A stretch of DNA of 64,000 nucleotides from Pseudomonas sp. CFBP 13711 (GTDB lineage Bacteria; Pseudomonadota; Gammaproteobacteria; Pseudomonadales; Pseudomonadaceae). Within the stretch, counting starts at the first letter, position 1; each line of letters starts with the position of its first letter. Positions 43,208 through 52,664 of this stretch are shown piece by piece. The stretch is taken from contig NZ_JACYVI010000004.1 of assembly GCF_014842265.1 (NCBI RefSeq), positions 62,001 through 126,000 of the forward strand. Reading direction: 5' to 3'. The notes under the pieces were generated by a model. It had not been told where the DNA came from and searched no databases. It saw only the letters and a program-made list of their open reading frames with translations. Position numbers and translations under genes: made by a program.

Positions 43208-44041
43208 ATGTATAGCCTCCAAGACCTGCTCACGCTCATGGCCCGCTTGCGCGATCCGCAATTCGGTTGCCCGTGGGACGTGAAGCAGAATTACGCGAGC
43301 ATCGTGCCGCACACCCTTGAAGAAGCCTACGAAGTGGCCGACGCCATCGAGCGTGGCGACTTCGATGACCTGCGCGGTGAGCTCGGCGATCTGCTGTTTC
43401 AAGTGGTCTATTACTGCCAGCTGGCGCGGGAAGAAGGGCGCTTCGAGTTCGACGGCGTGGTCGACGGCATCACCCGTAAACTGATTCGCCGGCATCCCCA
43501 CGTGTTCCCGACCGGCGATCTGTACGCGCCGCTGGAAACCCCGCGCCTCAGCGAAGAGCAGGTCAAGCATCGCTGGGAACAGATCAAGGCCGAGGAGCGT
43601 GCCGAAAAGGCCAGTGCCCCGGAGCAGCTTTCCCTGCTCGACGACGTGCCGGGTGTACTCCCGGCATTGTCGCGGGCAGCGAAGTTGCAGAAGCGCGCCG
43701 CCCAGGTCGGGTTCGATTGGCCGGACGCATTGCCGGTGGTCGATAACGTGCGCGAGGAACTCGACGAGGTCCTCGAAGCCATGGCCGACAACGACAGCGC
43801 GGCCATCACCGAAGAAGTCGGCGATCTGCTGTTTGCCGCCGTCAATCTGGCCCGGCACCTCAAGGTCGATCCGGAAAATGCCCTGCGCGCCGCCAACGCC
43901 AAATTCGAGCGGCGCTTTAGATTTATCGAACAGGCCTTGCGCGACACCCGGCGCCCCATCGAAGATTGCAGCCTCGAAGAGATGGATGCGCTCTGGGGCG
44001 AAGCCAAGCGCCAGGAAAAGATCACGCCCAACTGCGGTTGA
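43208..44041 (+). CDS. mazG: Nucleoside triphosphate pyrophosphohydrolase MazG
   Basis: A 277-residue protein with two MazG domains. The first carries PWDVKQNYASIVPHTLEEAYEV and the EEAYE-x-DxxxE metal site with ELGDLLFQVVYY; the second repeats it as VREELDEVLEA and EEVGDLLFAAVNLARHL. It removes abnormal or excess NTPs and, near relA, can limit ppGpp effects in E. coli. ATG 43208 follows AGAGAGACCCCC; a 14-codon upstream extension lies in repeat DNA. Confidence 0.95.
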   Translation: MYSLQDLLTLMARLRDPQFGCPWDVKQNYASIVPHTLEEAYEVADAIERGDFDDLRGELGDLLFQVVYYCQLAREEGRFEFDGVVDGITRKLIRRHPHVFPTGDLYAPLETPRLSEEQVKHRWEQIKAEERAEKASAPEQLSLLDDVPGVLPALSRAAKLQKRAAQVGFDWPDALPVVDNVREELDEVLEAMADNDSAAITEEVGDLLFAAVNLARHLKVDPENALRAANAKFERRFRFIEQALRDTRRPIEDCSLEEMDALWGEAKRQEKITPNCG

Positions 44042-44067
44042 GTTGACTATTTAGAGAGAGAAGACAG

Positions 44068-44610
44068 ATGGCGGGTATTTCCCTTCGTGACCAGTTGCTG
44101 AAAGCCGGCCTGGTCAATGAAAAACAGGCGAAGCAGGCCAGCAAGAGCAAGCAGAAGGAACAGCGTCTGGTGCACAAGGGCCAAGCAGTGGCGGACGACA
44201 CCAGCCAGCGCGCGGCCCAGGAAGCGATGGCCGAGAAAGCCAAACGCGACCAGGAGTTGAATCGTCAGCAGCAGGAAAAGATCGAGCAGAAAGCCCGTGC
44301 CGCCCAGGTCAAGCAGTTGATCGAAGCCACGCGCCTGCCGAAGCTGACTACCGAGGATTACTACAACTTCGTCGACGACAAGAAGGTCAAGCGCCTGTCG
44401 GTCAACGCCCTGATGCGCAGCAAGCTGAGCAGCGGCGCGCTGGCCATCGTGCACCACGGAGGCACCTACGAGGTGATACCCCGCGAAGCCGCCCTCAAGG
44501 TGCAGGAGCGCGACCCGCGTCGTATCGTCATGCTCAGCGCCCCGACCGAGGAGCCGGAGGGCGACGATCCGTACGCCGCGTACAAGATCCCGGATGATCT
44601 GATGTGGTAA
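44068..44610 (+). CDS. DUF2058 (YaiL-like) protein
   Basis: A 180-residue, lysine- and glutamine-rich protein. SLRDQLLKAGLVNEKQAKQA and the helical charged middle, then TTEDYYNFVDDKKVKRLSVN, are family markers. DUF2058 proteins are called nucleoprotein or polynucleotide-associated enzymes, but function is not established. ATG follows AGAGAGAGAAGACAG. A bidirectional terminator lies 30 bp after its stop. Confidence 0.88.
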   Translation: MAGISLRDQLLKAGLVNEKQAKQASKSKQKEQRLVHKGQAVADDTSQRAAQEAMAEKAKRDQELNRQQQEKIEQKARAAQVKQLIEATRLPKLTTEDYYNFVDDKKVKRLSVNALMRSKLSSGALAIVHHGGTYEVIPREAALKVQERDPRRIVMLSAPTEEPEGDDPYAAYKIPDDLMW

Positions 44611-44639
44611 GCGTCTGTCGCGCACTCCGCTAAAACAAC

Positions 44640-44663
44640 AAAACCCGCCAACAGGCGGGTTTT
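44640..44663. terminator. Bidirectional rho-independent terminator
   Basis: AAAACCCGCC, loop AACA, GGCGGGTTTT, then GTTTT. The left flank is A-rich, so the minus strand has a T run too. It separates the convergent DUF2058 gene and the small gene at 44684. Confidence 0.85.
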
Positions 44664-44683
44664 GTTTTGCTGCGATTCCGAAA

Positions 44684-44872
44684 TTACGAGTGACTGGCCT
44701 GTAGCTTGGCTTCTTGCTCGGCAAGCTCTGCTGCGTAACGCTGTGCGTCCGATTCGTGATGAAACATCCCTACCAGCTGGTCTTGTTGGCGTACATCCCA
44801 GATCTGGATGCCATCGGCGATGGTCTCGTGGGAGATATGGGCGTCGTCGCGTTCAGTAACAGTTACGGTCAT
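44684..44872 (-). CDS. Small conserved hypothetical protein
   Basis: A 62-residue acidic protein with ATG behind CAGGAGTTTGCACT. GIQIWDVRQQDQLVGMFHHE reads as a short beta-hairpin, followed by the helix DAQRYAAELAEQEAKLQ. No domain recognised. The clean ribosome site and the facing terminator support a real gene. An AT-rich promoter-like stretch lies upstream (44873-45090). Confidence 0.75.
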   Translation of the reverse strand: MTVTVTERDDAHISHETIADGIQIWDVRQQDQLVGMFHHESDAQRYAAELAEQEAKLQASHS

Positions 44873-45100
44873 AGTGCAAACTCCTGACTCTTGGATATCT
44901 GCGGCAGGACGTCGCAGGCCTTCTTTATAGTTTTTGATAGCCGGCTAAGTAAATGTGCACATCTGGCAACAGTTATTTACCGAATTCGTAACAGTGCGCT
45001 AAATGCTTGTATTCGAAGGGTGTGTGGCGTTTTGTCACACCCGGTTGAAGGCCATGAAGAATCTTTCATGTAGGCCTGACTCACCTTCCGACGCCAAAAA

Positions 45101-45126
45101 AAAACCCGCCATGAAGGCGGGGTTTT
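45101..45126 (-). terminator. Rho-independent terminator after the DUF3108 gene
   Basis: On the minus strand AAAAACCCCGCC, loop TTCAT, GGCGGGTTTT and a run of nine T. It lies about 30 bp past the stop of the gene at 45155. Confidence 0.8.
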
Positions 45127-45154
45127 TCGTATGACGCTCGATGTCAGGCGTGCA

Positions 45155-45871
45155 TCAGCTGCCTTTGACCGACTTACCGTTCACCGTGCCGTCCTGCAGC
45201 ATGATGTTGTATTCCTTGCCGTCGGTTTCGACCTGTTGCAGGCGAACCAGCAGGTAGTCGTAGTCCTTGGCGAACCACATCACGGTGATGCGCTTGTTCT
45301 GCGTTGGATCACGAACGCGCTCGACCTTGATGGCGTCAACCGAGCCGACTTTGGTGTCGACCTTTTCAGTGCCCAGCACGCGGAAGTCATAGGTGTCGAT
45401 TTCGTCACCGTCGACGACCTGATACGACATGCTCTTTTTGCCCGCCGCCACGTCATGCTGCAGCGCGAGCTGATAGGTGGACTTGTCGAGGATGCCGGCA
45501 TTCAGCGGGATTTTCACCGCGTTGCCACGGTCCGAGCCGGTGATGAATTTGGTGGGCCAGTCGAATACCAGATCCACCGTCTTGCTCTTGCCCAGGCCGC
45601 CACGTTCGAAGTGGTAGGTCTGTGGCAGCAGTTGATCCTTGTCGACCTTGAGGGTGCTGACTTCGGTCAGGCTGGCGATCATCATCGACGCCTTGAAACT
45701 CAGGGTCCAGGTGCCGTTGGCGTTCTTCTCGAGGCTGCGGCTGGCGCTGCCACCGCTCATGGGCAGCTGTTTCCAGTCAGCGGTATAGCTGGCGGAGAAA
45801 GGTTGAAGGTCTGCCGCGTTGACTGCGGGAAGTGCGAAAAGGGCGAAAGCGAAGAGCAAAGCGCGACGCAT
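45155..45871 (-). CDS. DUF3108 periplasmic protein
   Basis: A 238-residue protein with a cleavable signal peptide (RRALLFAFALFALPAVNA, about residues 1-20). The rest is beta-rich: PFSASYTADWKQLPMSGG, and repeated short strands through VDAIKVERVRDP. DUF3108 proteins are predicted to bind envelope lipids or saccharides; the role is unknown. It starts 8 bp after the purN stop, so it is the last gene of the purM-purN operon. Confidence 0.87.
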   Translation of the reverse strand: MRRALLFAFALFALPAVNAADLQPFSASYTADWKQLPMSGGSASRSLEKNANGTWTLSFKASMMIASLTEVSTLKVDKDQLLPQTYHFERGGLGKSKTVDLVFDWPTKFITGSDRGNAVKIPLNAGILDKSTYQLALQHDVAAGKKSMSYQVVDGDEIDTYDFRVLGTEKVDTKVGSVDAIKVERVRDPTQNKRITVMWFAKDYDYLLVRLQQVETDGKEYNIMLQDGTVNGKSVKGS

Positions 45872-45879
45872 AATATCTC

Positions 45880-46539
45880 CTAAGGTCGGATCAAGTGGCC
45901 GCTGGGCCCTAAGGGCTGGCCGTCCAGTGAGGCGCCATGTTCGTTGAGGGTCAAACGTCCTTCGGCGAACCAGCGAATGGCCAGGGGATAAATCAGGTGT
46001 TCCTGGGCGTGAACCCTCTGTGCCAGCGTGGCGGGCGTGTCGTGCAACTCTACAGAAACAACTGCCTGTACGACCAGAGGCCCCCCATCGAGTTCCTCCG
46101 TGACAAAGTGCACGCTGCAGCCATGCTCGGCATCGCCGGCGTCGAGCACCCGTTGATGGGTGTGCAGGCCTTTATACAGCGGAAGCAGGGAAGGGTGGAT
46201 GTTCAGCAGGCGCCCGTGATAGTGGCGGACGAACCCGGGCGTGAGAATGCGCATGAAGCCGGCGAGCACCACCAGCGACGGCTGAAACGAATCAATGGCC
46301 TCGATCAGCGCCCCATCGAAGGCCTCGCGACCTTCGTAGCCGGTGTGATCGAGCACCAGGGTGTCGATCCCTGCGCGGGCGGCCCGCTCGAGCCCAAACG
46401 CATCGGCGCGGTTGGAGATCACCGCGCGGATGCGGGCAGGGCTCGCGCTGTCCTGAAAGCTGTCAATCATCGCCTGCAGGTTACCGCCAGTGCCGGACAG
46501 CAGCACCACCACGTCACAGGGTTGGGGCATGTCAGGCAT
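45880..46539 (-). CDS. purN: Phosphoribosylglycinamide formyltransferase
   Basis: A 219-residue enzyme transferring a formyl group from 10-formyltetrahydrofolate to GAR in purine synthesis. VVLLSGTGGNLQAMID is the GAR-binding loop, LAGFMRIL and the signature IHPSLLPLYKGLHTHQRVL with the catalytic His/Asp (H-x-VTEELDGG) are intact. ATG 46539 overlaps the purM stop; ATG 46530 is also possible. Confidence 0.95.
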   Translation of the reverse strand: MPDMPQPCDVVVLLSGTGGNLQAMIDSFQDSASPARIRAVISNRADAFGLERAARAGIDTLVLDHTGYEGREAFDGALIEAIDSFQPSLVVLAGFMRILTPGFVRHYHGRLLNIHPSLLPLYKGLHTHQRVLDAGDAEHGCSVHFVTEELDGGPLVVQAVVSVELHDTPATLAQRVHAQEHLIYPLAIRWFAEGRLTLNEHGASLDGQPLGPSGHLIRP

Positions 46540-47597
46540 TAATGAGCCTTGACGTTCTTCAGCTCGACTTGCGCAGCGCCTTCGGCAGCCGTGCCGATCT
46601 GGCCGATCACCCAAGGCTGCTCGCCGGCTTCACGCAGGGCGTTCAGCGAGACTTCAACGTGTTCCTGGGCGACGCAGATGACCATGCCGACGCCGCAGTT
46701 CAGCACGCGGTGCATCTCGTGCTCATCCACGTTGCCTTTTTCCTGCAGCCAGTCGAAGACTGCCGGACGGGTCCAGCTCGCCACGTCGACGATGGCCTGT
46801 GCGCCTTCGGGCAGCACGCGCGGAATGTTGTCCAGCAGGCCGCCGCCGGTGATGTGGGCCATGGCTTTTACCGCGCCGGTGTCTTTGATCAGCTTGAGCA
46901 GTTGCTTGACGTAAATGCGGGTCGGCGCCATCAGCAGTTCGGTCAGCGGCTTGCCGTCGAGCTGGATGTTTTCGATATCGGCACCTGCCACTTCGATGAT
47001 CTTGCGGATCAGCGAGTAGCCATTGGAGTGCGGACCGGAAGACGGCAGGGCGATCAGCGCGTCACCGGCGGCAACCTTGGAGCCGTCGATGATATCGGCT
47101 TTCTCCACGACGCCGACGCAGAAGCCGGCCAGGTCGTAGTCTTCGCCTTCGTACATGCCGGGCATTTCAGCGGTTTCGCCGCCGACAAGGGAGCAGCCCG
47201 CCAGCTCGCAGCCCGCGCCGATGCCAGTCACCACTTGAGCCGCGGTGTCGACGTTCAGTTTGCCGGTGGCGTAGTAGTCGAGGAAGAACAGCGGCTCAGC
47301 GCCGCAGACCACCAGATCGTTGACGCACATGGCGACCAGGTCGATGCCGATGGTGTCGTGTTTGTTCAGGTTCAGTGCCAGGCGCAGCTTGGTGCCGACA
47401 CCGTCGGTGCCGCTCACCAGAACAGGCTGCTTGTAGCCGGCCGGGATTTCGCACAGAGCGCCGAAGCCCCCGAGGCCGCCCATCACTTCCGGGCGCTTGG
47501 TGCGCTTGGCGACGCTCTTGATGCGTTCGACCAGCGCTTCACCGGCGTCGATGTCAACACCGGCGTCTTTGTAGCTCAGGGAGGGTTGCTTGCTCAT
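46539..47597 (-). CDS. purM: Phosphoribosylformylglycinamidine cyclo-ligase
   Basis: A 352-residue AIR synthetase, the fifth step of purine synthesis, using [57 protein letters not shown] and [11 protein letters not shown] are the PurM signatures. It is the first gene of purM-purN-DUF3108, each following closely. ATG follows AAGGCCTGGATC. Confidence 0.96.
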   Translation of the reverse strand: MSKQPSLSYKDAGVDIDAGEALVERIKSVAKRTKRPEVMGGLGGFGALCEIPAGYKQPVLVSGTDGVGTKLRLALNLNKHDTIGIDLVAMCVNDLVVCGAEPLFFLDYYATGKLNVDTAAQVVTGIGAGCELAGCSLVGGETAEMPGMYEGEDYDLAGFCVGVVEKADIIDGSKVAAGDALIALPSSGPHSNGYSLIRKIIEVAGADIENIQLDGKPLTELLMAPTRIYVKQLLKLIKDTGAVKAMAHITGGGLLDNIPRVLPEGAQAIVDVASWTRPAVFDWLQEKGNVDEHEMHRVLNCGVGMVICVAQEHVEVSLNALREAGEQPWVIGQIGTAAEGAAQVELKNVKAH

Positions 47598-47910
47598 GAT
47601 CCAGGCCTTTAGGGGGGGATTCGGGGTAACGACCGAGTGGCAACGACGCGGGGCCTTGTCATCGCCGGTCTGCGAAGGCGCGCGATTTTATCAGGGTTGG
47701 GCGCAAGCGGCCATCCTTGGGCCGACGGGCAGGACTGTCGTGAAGAAAAAATAACCCGGTTTATCCCGCCGCACCCGTTCGTCGCTGGCGGGATCCGGTG
47801 TAACGTTGGCGCCTGAGTGAGCGATTCGGGCGCGTCTGCGGTCAGAGTCGGGTCACTCGTGTTCATGCAGCTATTTATAGCGTTGCCTTTTTACCCAGCG
47901 GGAATCCTTC
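47598..47910. other. Divergent intergenic region purM / DUF2066
   Basis: 313 bp holding the promoters of two divergent units. No gene, repeat or clear operator was seen. A possible start for the DUF2066 gene is discussed in its entry. Confidence 0.4.
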
Positions 47911-48990
47911 ATGCGTCCACCTTCCTTCATGCGCCTAAAAAACTGCCTGTTCGTGGGTTGCCTCTCATTGATGAGTCTGCCGGCGTTCGCCGAGACGGTG
48001 AACAATCTCTATCAGGTGCGCGAGCCCGTCAGCGGCCAGACCCCGGACGAGAAAACCCGCGCCACCCAGGCCGCGCTGGAAACCCTGGTCATCCGCCTGA
48101 CCGGCGACCCAAAGGCCGTGCAGAACGGCGGCCTCGCCGAGGTGCGCAAGGACCCTCAGCAAATCATCAGCCAGTACGGCTACGACGCCGGCCCGCCCGA
48201 AACCCTGCAGGTTGATTTCGACCCGGCGAGCACCGAACGCGTGATGCGTCAGGCGGGGCTGTCGTTGTGGGGCACCAACCGTCCGGTGATCATGGCCTGG
48301 TGGCTGAACGACGCCACTGACGGCGCCAACCTGGTCGGCGACGGCCAAGCCTCTGCCGAGCCTCTTCGCCGCGCCGCTCAGCATCGCGGTCTGCCGTTAC
48401 GTCTGCCGCTGGCAGACCTTGGCGAGCAGGGCATCGGCAACGCCAAGACCCTCGACGGCAACAACGTCGGCCCGCTCAAGGAGGCTTCCGAGCGTTACGG
48501 TTCGGACGCGATTCTGGCGGTTCACGCGCAGGAAAACGGCGGCCAGTGGCAGGGCAAATGGCACCTGTGGCTGGGGGACAAGATGGAGCAGGGCAGTGCC
48601 AGCGGCGCGAGCTCGGCGGAACTGGCGGACGCGGTACTGTTGGCAGTAAGCCAGCGTCTGGCGCCGCGCTTCGTGGTCAAGCCGGGTGCCTCGACGGGCA
48701 TGGTGCTGGATGTGCAGGGCATGAATCTTGAGCGTTACGCGCAGCTGTTGCGCCTGCTCGAACCGTTCGGCGGCCGCCTGAAATCAGCCGACGGTGATCG
48801 CATCGCGTTCGACGTCAGCGGCAGCCCCGATCAATTGCGTTCCCAACTGGCGCTGGCGAAACTGCAGGAAGTGCCGGCCGGTGAAATCGCCAGCGCGCCG
48901 GTCAACGCCGCGCCCGTTGCTGCGGACGGCACGCCGGTAGCACCGCAGCCGCCTGCTGTTTCGGACAGCGCATTGCACTTCCGTTGGTGA
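47911..48990 (+). CDS. DUF2066 periplasmic protein
   Basis: A 359-residue exported protein; the signal peptide ends SLPAFAE near residue 27. ATG 47929 would give a shorter, equally good signal. LYQVREPVSGQTPDEKTRAT and AALETLVIRLTGD are DUF2066 blocks, and the C-terminal tail is rich in Ala and Pro. Function is unknown. In Pseudomonas it precedes the AI-2E-type permease and hda, as it does here. Confidence 0.87.
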   Translation: MRPPSFMRLKNCLFVGCLSLMSLPAFAETVNNLYQVREPVSGQTPDEKTRATQAALETLVIRLTGDPKAVQNGGLAEVRKDPQQIISQYGYDAGPPETLQVDFDPASTERVMRQAGLSLWGTNRPVIMAWWLNDATDGANLVGDGQASAEPLRRAAQHRGLPLRLPLADLGEQGIGNAKTLDGNNVGPLKEASERYGSDAILAVHAQENGGQWQGKWHLWLGDKMEQGSASGASSAELADAVLLAVSQRLAPRFVVKPGASTGMVLDVQGMNLERYAQLLRLLEPFGGRLKSADGDRIAFDVSGSPDQLRSQLALAKLQEVPAGEIASAPVNAAPVAADGTPVAPQPPAVSDSALHFRW

Positions 48991-49044
48991 ACAGGTTCAT
49001 AACGACGTTGCTCGAAGCACATCATCCTGGGGAAAGAGGCAGTA

Positions 49045-50118
49045 ATGACTGATACGCGTCGTTGGTTCTGGCTGGGCGGGGTTGTCCTGGTCTGTTTGTT
49101 CGTCTGGCTGCTGCACTCGATTCTGACGCCGTTCCTCGTGGCGCTGCTGCTGGCGTACATGGGCGATCCGCTGGCAGACCGGCTGGAAAAACTGAAGCTG
49201 TCCCGCACCATGAGTGTGGTGACCGTGTTCCTGTTGTTCACCCTGATTTTCATGGGCCTGCTGCTGGTGCTGGTGCCAATGCTGGCCAAGCAGCTTTACC
49301 GCCTGTACGAACTGGCACCGCAAATCCTCGACTGGCTGCAACACACCGCCATGCCGTGGGCGCAGGCCAAGTTGGGGCTGGCAGACGGCTTCTGGAAGTT
49401 CGACAAGGTCAAGGCGGCGATCTCGGAGCACATGGGCCAGACCGGCGACATCGTCGGCATCGTCTTGTCCCAGGCCACGACCTCGACCCTGGCGCTGATC
49501 GGCTGGCTGACCAACCTGGTGCTGATCCCGGTGGTCTGCTTCTATCTGTTGCGTGACTGGGACGTGATGATGGCGAAGGTGCGCAGCCTGCTGCCCCGTC
49601 ACCGCGAGAAGAAGATCGTCGCGCTGGCGGACGAGTGCCATGAGGTATTGGGTGCGTTCATTCGCGGCCAGTTGCTGGTGATGGTCGCGCTGGGCGTGAT
49701 TTACGCCGCCGGCCTGATGCTGGTCGGGCTGGAGCTGGGGCTGTTGATCGGTGTCATTGCCGGCCTGGCCGCCATCGTGCCGTACATGGGTTTCGTGATC
49801 GGCATCGGCTCGGCGATTCTGGCGGGTTTCTTCCAGTTCGGCGGCGACATGTATCCGATGCTGGGCATCGTCGCGGTGTTCATGGTCGGTCAGGCACTGG
49901 AAGGCATGGTGCTGACCCCGTTGCTGGTGGGTGACCGCATCGGTCTGCACCCGGTTGCGGTGATCTTCGCGATCCTGGCGGGCGGCGAGCTGTTCGGCTT
50001 CACCGGCATCCTGCTGGCCCTGCCGGTGGCGGCGGTGATCATGGTCCTGGTGCGCCATGTTCATGACCTGTACAAGGATTCGGACATCTACGGCGGTCTG
50101 GACGACCCGGATCTCTGA
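49045..50118 (+). CDS. AI-2E-family transporter / PerM-type permease
   Basis: A 357-residue inner-membrane protein with about eight helices. LLHSILTPFLVALLLAYMGD, VVTVFLLFTLIFMGLLLVLV and AAIVPYMGFVIGIGSAI are family motifs. The family covers TqsA, PerM and sodium-proton antiporters, so transport of autoinducer-2 is not implied. ATG follows GGGGAAAGAGGCAGTA. Confidence 0.9.
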   Translation: MTDTRRWFWLGGVVLVCLFVWLLHSILTPFLVALLLAYMGDPLADRLEKLKLSRTMSVVTVFLLFTLIFMGLLLVLVPMLAKQLYRLYELAPQILDWLQHTAMPWAQAKLGLADGFWKFDKVKAAISEHMGQTGDIVGIVLSQATTSTLALIGWLTNLVLIPVVCFYLLRDWDVMMAKVRSLLPRHREKKIVALADECHEVLGAFIRGQLLVMVALGVIYAAGLMLVGLELGLLIGVIAGLAAIVPYMGFVIGIGSAILAGFFQFGGDMYPMLGIVAVFMVGQALEGMVLTPLLVGDRIGLHPVAVIFAILAGGELFGFTGILLALPVAAVIMVLVRHVHDLYKDSDIYGGLDDPDL

Positions 50119-50142
50119 TTCCCGCGAATCAGGATGCGTACC

Positions 50143-50166
50143 GGCGCGCGGTGCTCACCGCGCGCC
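50143..50166 (+). terminator. GC hairpin after the AI-2E-family gene
   Basis: GGCGCGCGGT, loop GCTC, ACCGCGCGCC: a perfect 10-bp stem 25 bp after the stop, followed by TCCTTTCT. Confidence 0.6.
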
Positions 50167-50334
50167 TCCTTTCTCGGCGGGTTTTGCCCGTATTCCCCAG
50201 TGATACCAGTGACATACGCAAGCCTTTGATTTTGCTGGCGGTCTGCCGCATTGTGCGGCCAGCCCTGCGGGTATAGACTTTGCGCACTTTTCACAGAGGC
50301 CCCTTGGCGGTTCGTCACGAACCGTTCAGCCAGC

Positions 50335-51039
50335 ATGAAACCAGTTCAGCTGCCCCTGAGTGTGCGTCTGCGTGATGACGCCACCTTCATCAATTACTAT
50401 CCAGGCGCCAATGCCGCTGCACTCGGCTATGTCGAGCGGCTGTGCGAAGCCGAGGCCGGCTGGACAGAAAGCCTCATCTATCTGTGGGGCAAGAACGGGG
50501 TAGGGCGCACGCACCTGTTGCAGGCTGCCTGCCTGCGATTCGAACAGATGGGCGAGCCGGCGGTTTATCTGCCGATGGCCGAACTGCTCGATCAAGGCAT
50601 CGGCCTGTTCGATCATCTGGAGCAGTACGAACTGGTGTGCCTCGATGACCTTCAGGCGGTGGTCGGCAAGCCTGAATGGGAAGAGGCGTTGTTCCACCTG
50701 TTCAACCGGCTGCGCGACAGTGGCCGACGCTTGCTCATCGCCGCTTCATGCTCGCCCCGAGAGCTGCCGGTCAAGCTGGCGGACCTGAAATCACGGCTGA
50801 CCATGGCGCTGGTGTTCCAGATGCGCCTGTTGTCCGACGAAGAAAAACTCCGCGCCCTGCAATTGCGCGCGTCCCGCCGCGGGCTGCACCTTACCGACGA
50901 AGTGGGGCATTTCATCCTCACCCGCGGCAAGCGCAGCATGAGTGCGCTGTTCGACCTGCTTGAACAGCTCGATCAAGCCTCACTGCAGGCCCAGCGCAAG
51001 CTGACCATTCCGTTCCTGAAAGAAACCCTCGGTTGGTAA
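50335..51039 (+). CDS. hda: DnaA regulatory inactivator Hda
   Basis: A 234-residue AAA+ protein homologous to DnaA domain III. LPLSVRLRDDATFINYYPG includes the N-terminal beta-clamp-binding segment. The P-loop is GKNGVGRTHLL, where Arg stands at the usual Lys, as in other Hda proteins. CLDDLQAV is Walker B. With the clamp and ADP it promotes hydrolysis of DnaA-ATP after initiation. The upstream frame of 28 codons is not family sequence. Confidence 0.93.
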   Translation: MKPVQLPLSVRLRDDATFINYYPGANAAALGYVERLCEAEAGWTESLIYLWGKNGVGRTHLLQAACLRFEQMGEPAVYLPMAELLDQGIGLFDHLEQYELVCLDDLQAVVGKPEWEEALFHLFNRLRDSGRRLLIAASCSPRELPVKLADLKSRLTMALVFQMRLLSDEEKLRALQLRASRRGLHLTDEVGHFILTRGKRSMSALFDLLEQLDQASLQAQRKLTIPFLKETLGW

Positions 51040-51047
51040 GCGCGTCC

Positions 51048-51821
51048 GTGGTCGATCAGGCTTTGGTCCTGCAAACTGCCGCGGCCCTGCGCCATGCCAC
51101 ACGCATCCTGATCATCACCGGTGCTGGCCTTTCGGCGGATTCGGGTTTGCCGACCTATCGCGGTGTCGGTGGTCTGTACAACGGCGAGACCGACGACGGC
51201 CTGCCGATCGAAATGGCGTTGTCCGGCCCGATGCTGCGTCGTGATCCGGCGCTGTGCTGGAAATACATTGCACAATTGGGCAGCGCTTGCCTGGGCGGAC
51301 GTCCCAATGCGGCGCACTATGCCATCGCCGAATTGCAGCGGCGCAAGCCGGAATGCTGGGTGTTGACGCAAAACGTCGACGGCTATCATCGCGCTGCGGG
51401 CAGTCCGCCAGAACGCCTGATCGAAATTCATGGCCAGTTGGCGCCGCTCTACTGTCAATCTTGTGGCGCCGAGGATCCGCTGTTGAGCGAGCGCCTCAAC
51501 CGACCACTGCCACCGCTGTGCGCCCGCTGTACTGGCGTTTTGAGGCCATCGGTGGTGTTGTTTGAGGAGATGTTGCCAGAGTTGGCACTGAACGTGCTTC
51601 AGGAAGAGATGGCAAAAGGCTTTGACGCTGTGCTCAGCATCGGAACCACCGCCAGCTTCCCATACATTCATGAGCCCATGCTGCGCGCTCGGGTGACGGG
51701 AGGCTTTACTGCCGAGATAAACCCTTCGCCGACCGATCATTCCGCGCACATGGATGCGTTTCTGAGGTGTAGAGCCTTAGAAGTGATGGACGACATCGTA
51801 AGTCACATTTGTTTCGATTGA
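51048..51821 (+). CDS. SIR2-family NAD-dependent protein deacylase
   Basis: A 257-residue sirtuin from GTG 51048; TTG 51033 in frame would overlap hda. ITGAGLSADSGLPTYRG binds NAD, TQNVDGYH and EIHGQ (catalytic His) follow, and two CxxC pairs (YCQSCG, CARCTG) bind the structural zinc. The usual SGIPTFR is varied as SGLPTYR. It removes acyl groups from lysine. It is partly coupled to hda by position. Confidence 0.92.
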   Translation: MVDQALVLQTAAALRHATRILIITGAGLSADSGLPTYRGVGGLYNGETDDGLPIEMALSGPMLRRDPALCWKYIAQLGSACLGGRPNAAHYAIAELQRRKPECWVLTQNVDGYHRAAGSPPERLIEIHGQLAPLYCQSCGAEDPLLSERLNRPLPPLCARCTGVLRPSVVLFEEMLPELALNVLQEEMAKGFDAVLSIGTTASFPYIHEPMLRARVTGGFTAEINPSPTDHSAHMDAFLRCRALEVMDDIVSHICFD

Positions 51822-51887
51822 ATTTGCAAATGGGTACGATTGAAGGCATAGTCTCGGCTTCTTTACACTTCAGCCACGGTCGTGCAC

Positions 51888-52577
51888 ATGCTAAACCGCT
51901 TCGCACCCCTCGTGCCTCTCGCACTCGTAACGCTGTTGTTCGGCTGTGCGGCCCAGATGCCGACGTCGCAACAACAGTCGCAAAGCCCCCAGTTCCGGGA
52001 CTCTGCCACCGCTCAATCCGCCAGCAAGCGTGCCGATTACGCATCCTCCGTACTGGATGACGAAGTCGCCACCGAAGACGAGCTCGCTCAATTTGCCGAT
52101 AACAAGCCGTACCGCCTGCCGGTTCTGGCTGACAGCATCCTCGAGCGCGGCAAATCCCTGATAGGCACTCGCTATCGGTTCGGCGGCACGTCGACCACCT
52201 CTGGTTTCGACTGCAGCGGTTTCATCGGTTATCTCTTCCGCGAAGAGGCGGGCATGAGCCTGCCGCGTTCCTCCCGCGAAATGATCAACATCGATGCCCC
52301 TCTCGTTAAACGCAATGACCTCAAGCCAGGCGACCTGCTGTTCTTCAGCACTGCCGGCCGTGGTCGTGTCAGCCATGCGGGCATCTACCTGGGCGATGAT
52401 CAATTCATCCACTCCAGCAGCCGCCGCAGCGGTGGTGTCCGCGTCGACAGCCTCGACGATGCCTACTGGGCCAAGACGTTCATCGAAGCCAAACGCGCGC
52501 TGGCGATGGCACCTTCAACGGTACCTGCAACCACTACCGCGATGAGCTCGACTACAATCAAGCGCCAAACCCGTTAA
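51888..52577 (+). CDS. NlpC/P60 (C40) peptidoglycan endopeptidase lipoprotein
   Basis: A 229-residue lipoprotein from ATG 51888 (GTG 51882 is in frame). The lipobox is LLFGC with C20. A low-complexity Gln/Ser stretch precedes the NlpC/P60 domain: catalytic Cys in GFDCSGFIGY, His in VSHAGIYLG and HSSSRR. It cleaves peptide cross-links at the outer membrane or periplasmic face. A related copy lies immediately downstream. Confidence 0.92.
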   Translation: MLNRFAPLVPLALVTLLFGCAAQMPTSQQQSQSPQFRDSATAQSASKRADYASSVLDDEVATEDELAQFADNKPYRLPVLADSILERGKSLIGTRYRFGGTSTTSGFDCSGFIGYLFREEAGMSLPRSSREMINIDAPLVKRNDLKPGDLLFFSTAGRGRVSHAGIYLGDDQFIHSSSRRSGGVRVDSLDDAYWAKTFIEAKRALAMAPSTVPATTTAMSSTTIKRQTR

Positions 52578-52583
52578 TTCCGG

Positions 52584-52613
52584 GCGCGCAAAGGGCTAAC
52601 CCCTCTTGCGCGC
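52584..52613 (+). terminator. Hairpin between the two NlpC/P60 genes
   Basis: GCGCGCAA pairs with TTGCGCGC, with an inner GGG/CCC, around CTAA. No T run follows, so it may weaken rather than end transcription. Confidence 0.4.
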
Positions 52614-52664
52614 GACCCCGGCCCTCGGCAAAGTAAGCTGCATCCCGCACAGGTTGTCGTGTTT

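Noticed and set aside
50335..51039. Arg in the Hda P-loop as an inactivating change
   Set aside because: Hda proteins commonly vary in this loop, so it is expected and not odd.
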